Source: Anisodus tanguticus
Lineage: Eukaryota > Streptophyta > Magnoliopsida > Solanales > Solanaceae
NCBI GenBank assembly: GCA_034509755.1
Contig: CM067541.1
Location: 30,641,504 to 30,705,503, forward strand
Length of the DNA: 64,000 nucleotides
Direction of reading: 5' to 3'
Shown: in pieces, positions 59,464-64,000 of the stretch
Position numbering within the stretch: the first letter of the stretch is position 1
Layout of the letters: every line of letters starts with the position of its first letter
Made by a program: the position numbers and the translations under genes
The notes under the pieces: model-generated
The model's input: the letters and a program-made list of their open reading frames with translations, nothing else
What the model was told of the DNA's origin: nothing
Database searches by the model: none

Positions 59464-59980
59464 AGGAGGAGTAATTCAGCCAAAATAAATGGCTGAATTG
59501 AGAGCTTGGACGTTTCTGCTTTGACTGTCGAAATTCCAACTTTCGAAAACTTCGGGGACCAAACTGTACATCTTGAAACTTCGGGACCAAACTGTACATC
59601 CGAAAGAATTCTCGGTCCAAACCGCACATCTGAAACTTCGGGATCAAATTGTACTTCGGCAAAGTTTTCTCGGCCCAAAAAGATAATATCAGAAGGCCCA
59701 CAGCCCACAGCCCCCCACGACCCACGACCCACGACCCACGACCCACGACCCGTGACCCGTGAACCCGTGAACCCGTGAACCCGAGAACCCGGAACCCGGA
59801 ACCGGAACCGGACCGGACGGGCGGGCGGCGGCGGCGCGCGTGTGGTCTTTACTTGAACCGAAGCACATCTAGGTCCTCCCTCCTTTAAACACATGGGATA
59901 CCCCTTGGGGTCCCAAACCCCAAACCAATTTCAAGTATTATATACACAACAATTCTTTCTTCCTCTACCGATGTGGGAGA
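59464..59980 (-). repeat. Left arm of a large inverted repeat
   Basis: It matches 63468-64000 in inverse orientation, from TCTCCCACATCGG (inner end) to AGGAGGAGTAATTCAGCC (window edge of the other arm). Both arms carry the motif GGGACCCCAAGGGGTATCCC, a CG-rich GCGCGCCGCCGCCGCC tract and heptamer repeats. The arms are clearly similar with small differences and unequal heptamer counts. The left arm may extend to lower coordinates, which the window does not let me test. Confidence 0.88.
59713..59752 (+). repeat. Heptamer (CCCACGA) tandem repeat, left arm
   Basis: About five to six copies of CCCACGA are followed by octamers of the type ACCCGTGA (to about 59785). On the minus strand this is GGGTCGT repeated, a G3N4 pattern able in principle to form G-quadruplexes. 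Confidence 0.85.
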
Positions 59981-62900
59981 ATTACACACAATACCACACT
60001 TTCCATGCTTCAAACACCTTACTTCGTGAACCAATATCTCTTTCATTTCTCAATGAAATTTGACGATTCTTGGCCCTACGGTTATCTACGTACTTAGTAG
60101 ATCATGCATGTGTGAAGAACCGGATTCTCCAACATACGTTACACTAGTGTTTAAGCCGTTAAAGTTGGTCGGTCGCAACTCCCGCCAAAGGCAAATTTCC
60201 AACAATCCCCTCTTGAAAGAGATTTTGGCGCACTCACATGGTGTCTTTTCATTTCCAAATATTTCAGCGGACCGATGTTGCATAAGGAGAGGTAGCCTCG
60301 GCTTTGAACCTTCCATAGTTGAATACCATCGGACTTACTTAACGCGGTGAACGTGATGTCTTGAACCTTCGAGTGTTTAGTGTAAGCCAAGACAACGGTA
60401 CCAACACAACAAATTCCCTTACTCTCTTCTTCGTAATGTTTTGTCCGTTTTGGCCATGGACAACGTCTTGGATTCTTAAGTGCGTTCAATTTGAGGCGGC
60501 CCGTCCTCGCACTTAAATAGGTGGTCTCCTACAAGGTATCCCGCTATACCCCACTTCACAAGTGTTAGGAACCATTAAAAGTTTCCCAAAGACCTAACCT
60601 CAACTTGTTGAGGATCATTACGAGGTTTTGAAAACTTAACCTTTACCCATCTCCATACCGCAGATAGCACTTAACGTCTATCGCGGGAACGGCTTTGGAT
60701 TTGGTGTTTCTTTTCGAAATCACTATCCGAAGTGCTCATGCTTCGACCGAAGCGATCAACCGAACCTTTACAACTTAGTTTTCCCATTGAACCAAATTAC
60801 TCGGGATCTCCGGTTCGTAAGGTTGGGTTTCCACCGTATTGGTTCGTATATTTTGGGTTTTAAGCCCATTCCCCTAGACAAAGAAAACTTGATCTCCGGG
60901 TAGTCCCTTAGTTAGTGAATAAGGAAGTGACACCCGTGATGATCAACTCCATACGGTCTTATGTCTCCGACGGATCCGACAGATATGTCCGTACGCCGTC
61001 ATCCGTGTCCTTCCTAAAGCCGACCGGCTAGCCACGGTAGAACTGCTTGAAGGCACGGTTTCTCCCAATAAGGGACGTCCTCTAATGAGTCGTGAAGTTA
61101 CTCAACTTCTTTCATGCTTTGTATAAAGCGATAAACTCCGATACCATCATGAATCGGTCGATGCAAGTTTGCTTAGAGGATTTTCCAAGACCCACCATAC
61201 ACATTTACTTGTGACTTTGGTGTTCTTCGGATCCGATGTCCGGTTTGCATCACCGTGTTCTCTCGAACCGCCGGACATCCGAATACTATAATCCGTAGAT
61301 AAGCGAATAATTCGGATATCGTCATATCCGACTTAACGCCTTCTATTGATCATGTATTAAGATCATCGGTGAACCTTAGTTCAACCGATCTGTTTGTTGG
61401 ACGATACCGGAGTGTCGGTTGTAGTGTGTACAATACATTGAACTACACGTGACCCGAGCATATCGCTCCTTGTCTATGGGTGCACCATGATTCCAATCGG
61501 TTCTATGATTCATATCTATTGGTGGCTTCAACGAGATTGTCAACTATCGATCGGTCCGTTAGATGTCTTAGAAATCCAATTCCTAAGATGTCATCTCAGT
61601 GATACTCATATCTTTCATATCGAGACTTTGTTTCAATATGATTTTCACTCTAAGACTGTTGGTTTTCCAACTGTTGGCTTTCTAACTTCGAGCCAATGTT
61701 TCGTGGTCGATTCATTGTTTCGTTTTATCTCGAGACTTTCGGGACTAAAATGTAAACATTTCGGGGACCAAAATGAAAGTTCGGAAGAAGCCCAACAGTT
61801 CGACAAACCAATTCGATCCTCTTCTTCCAACTCTCCGGTTGGGAAGGTACATTTCAACACCCATGCCATGTAAGATTACAATGGCCCTGGATGTGAAGCT
61901 ACTCACATGGGAGCACTTTTTACAACCCAAAGGTTCTTTTCCTGAGGAAGATTAACTATTACACACTTATGGTTCTATATATGGAATCTATTTCTCCCTT
62001 TAGCTTCTTTCCAAAGCGAGCGCTTTTGGAGATAACAATTATTTGTTAATTGTCCATGGTTCATTATTAACCATACAAGCTAGAAGGACCGGAACAAGTC
62101 TTTGTCCCCTTCTTTGCTCTGTCTCGGTTCAACATCTAGAATCCACGAGTTCGCGATCCGGAATATTAAGTTCCGGACAGCCGGCAACTTTCGAGTCCTG
62201 TAGATACGGAACGTCTAGTTCCGGACAACGAGCCCTCGCGGGTTCTTGTTAACCTTGAGCAATTACTCCTTTTTCCTTTTCCAAGGAAAGTTATCTCCAA
62301 AGAATTCGAAGATTCTTTGACGCCAAGAGGCGATCAACACTACTTGTTATTTGCGGATCCGGTGGATATGCAATCTACAGTCTTAGGTATGAAACCACCC
62401 CACATCACAACATTTGTATGTGAGATCCTTTCCATGTCTCACACGGAGGGTTATCCTTATCCTTATGCGGAGTTCTGTTGAGAATCGCATTAGCGGTAAG
62501 GATCGCCTTGCCCCACATAATTTGGGAGTACGGCTTTGCGCTTGGCTAACACCGTTGGACCGAGGTGAGTAGTGAGCGATCGTTTAATAAACGATGCTTC
62601 AAATTCTCCCCTCTATTGCTACGAATTTTGCAATCCATAGGCATAGTTGATTTTCAACTTCACTTTGGAGCGCTTATCCGCTTCAACAACTTCATCTTTG
62701 CTTTTCAACAAACAAAGGATTCCATACGTTGTACTATCATCAAATGACGATCACAACGTACTTGTCTCCCCCTCTATTTTGTATAAACTTCAAATCACCC
62801 AATTAGGTGTGACTAAGTTCTAGAGGAGCGGTGCTTCTTTCGCTATTCCCTTGACGGAATTTGGAAAGGTGATTTTGCCTCTTCATCTACCTCACATTTA

Positions 62901-63467
62901 TTTTGAGGGTTTATTTCGACGGTAGGCAACAATCTCAACATCGTTAGCTTTTGAATGACTTGCTATTTAACGTGTCTTAATCTATGATGGCATAGATGCA
63001 CGGATTACAAATATATCATTCATTTGGCTACGGACATACTTTGTACCATTCTTAGTTATTACTGACTGTTGGACTAATTTCAAACTAGCTTGACCAACGG
63101 CGTCCCTTAAACCAAGTTAGGAATATGTATCACCTCATCTTAGAGTGATCACAATCCATGAAGTCCTATTGAGGACAACCTCTCCAACCCCTTTGATTTT
63201 AGAGGTGGCGTTGCTTCACATGAACAACCTTTTGCCCGTGGTTAGGGCGTAACCGGATCATATGTGATCTCGATACTCGGGTCCACTCTAGTTGCTTTGG
63301 CAGACTGAGTGTCCAATTTCTTTACTGCCTTTATTTAGGCCTTCGGATCATTTAGGACACAGAAACTCGGCCCACCTTACTAGGTGTCCATTACTTTTCC
63401 TATGAAATGAATTCGGCACCACTCCGGTCGCCCGGAGGCTTTATATGACTGAGTGTCCAATATCATC
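59981..63467 (-). pseudogene. Highly decayed minus-strand Copia element between the inverted arms
   Basis: No long frame survives, but minus-strand segments read as Copia pol. Integrase-like pieces lie in about 63130-62460: GDLKFIQNRGGDKYVV, EVENQL and AHYSPRSNGV, the last being the usual integrase YSPQSNGVAERKN region. RNase H-like SSKQTCIDRFMMVSEFIALY lies at about 61190-61120, parallel to the family SSKQTCI.RSTMESEFIALD. A 112-codon frame (60489-60151) gives GTVVLAYTKHSKVQDITFTA but nothing I can name. RT is not recognised and may be deleted. LTRs in direct orientation are not seen. Confidence 0.6.
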
Positions 63468-64000
63468 TCTCCCACATCGGTAGAGGAAGAAAGAATTGTT
63501 GTGTATATAATACTTGAAATTGGTTTGGGGTTTGGGACCCCAAGGGGTATCCCACGTGTGTTTAAAGGAGGAGGACCTAGACGTGTTTTCCTGCTCAAGT
63601 AAAGACCACACGCGCGCCGCCGCCGCCGCCCGTCCGGTCCGGTTCCGGTTCGGTTCGGGTTCTCGGGTTCTCGGGTTCACGGGTTCACGGGTTCACGGGT
63701 CACGGGTCGTGGGTCGTGGGTCGTGGGTCGTGGGTCGTGGGTCGTGGGCGTGGGTCGTGGGTCGTGGGCCTTCTCGATATTATCTTTTTGGGCCGAAAAC
63801 TTTGCCGTACGCTTTGATCCCGAAGTTTCGGATGTGCGCTTTGGACCGAGAATTCTTTCGGATGTACGCAGTTTGGTCCCCGAAGTTTCAAGATGTACGA
63901 GTTTGGTCCCCGAAGTTTTCGAAAGTTGGAATTTCGACGGTCAAAGCGTAAACGTCCAAGCTCTCAATTCACCATTTATTTTGGCTGAATTACTCCTCCT
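63468..64000 (+). repeat. Right arm of the large inverted repeat (cut by window edge)
   Basis: It mirrors 59464-59980. Internal order from its inner end: TCTCCCACATCGG, GGGACCCCAAGGGG, the CG-rich tract (63610-63632), repeated CGGGTTCA octamers (about 63674-63699), CGTGGGT heptamers (63708-63770), then a GTTTGGTCCCCGAAGTTT-rich segment. It continues beyond the window. Confidence 0.88.
63708..63770 (+). repeat. Heptamer (CGTGGGT) tandem repeat, right arm
   Basis: About nine copies, one with a base missing (GTGGGCGTGGG). More copies than in the left arm. The G-rich strand shows GGG runs spaced by four bases. Confidence 0.88.

Noticed and set aside
59713..59752. Telomere-like or interstitial telomeric repeat
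   Set aside because: The heptamer CCCACGA is not the plant telomere unit CCCTAAA and sits in an inverted-repeat arm.
59460..59894. Arg/Gly/Pro-rich frames across the inverted-repeat arms (also 63514-63951)
   Set aside because: They are read-outs of the heptamer/octamer and CG-rich repeats in both arms and both strands; no protein family features.
60151..60489. 112-codon minus-strand frame as a gene
   Set aside because: It lies in the decayed Copia region with no start context or family resemblance.

Overview
This is a plant nuclear window, almost certainly a eudicot. It holds spliced plant genes with GT-AG introns and 15 identifiable transposable-element units. Two small repeats point to the asterids and probably Solanaceae: a Stowaway-like MITE whose ends resemble the CTCCCTCCGTTTCAATTTATG type, and the 3' tail of a TS/SolS-like SINE. 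That placement rests on my memory of repeat families, not on a search.

Host genes make up a small part. The first is the 3' half of a conserved plastid-type plant gene (1196-2394, At4g37920-like). The second is a complete 14-exon fimbrin (actin bundler) gene at 18213-25305. It carries an in-frame TAA at codon 466 of about 662, so this copy is either a pseudogene or contains a sequence error. A fragment of a PIF/Harbinger transposase-like gene lies at 36940-37236 (minus).

Layout of the rest. 1-891: right part of a Copia LTR. 5888-15987: a 10.1-kb SIRE-lineage Copia element (called Sirevirus A) with two 933-bp LTRs, target duplication GTTAG, gag, pol and an envelope-like third ORF. 25556-32655 (minus): a Tat-lineage Gypsy element with RT, RNase H, a second archaeal-type RNase H, integrase and 3' LTR. 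It carries an antisense, intron-containing plant-mobile-domain gene. 32651-36808 (minus): the 5' LTR, leader, gag and protease of a Copia element of the same family as the left-edge LTR, fused directly to the Gypsy RT. 38102-42662: a short-LTR Copia element with target duplication CTTTG. 42778-45866: a CACTA transposon with 3-bp duplication GAT that has swallowed a Copia fragment. 46135-50735: a second short-LTR Copia element with duplication GTAAG. 51310-58290: Sirevirus B, a 3'-truncated relative of A. 58490-59364 (minus): a small GRF-zinc-finger-like gene remnant with its own TATA box. 59464-59980 and 63468-64000: a large inverted repeat with G-rich heptamers, enclosing a decayed minus-strand Copia element.

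Nearly all transposon ORFs are broken, so nothing here looks autonomously active. The most unusual signals are four. A 36-39-nt nested palindrome (words ATGTTG and CAACAT) is scattered through LTRs and coding linkers of both Sireviruses. There is a Copia gag/protease to Gypsy RT chimera. There is an intron-bearing antisense mobile-domain gene in a retroelement. And there is a CACTA element that captured a Copia fragment starting at the primer-binding site.
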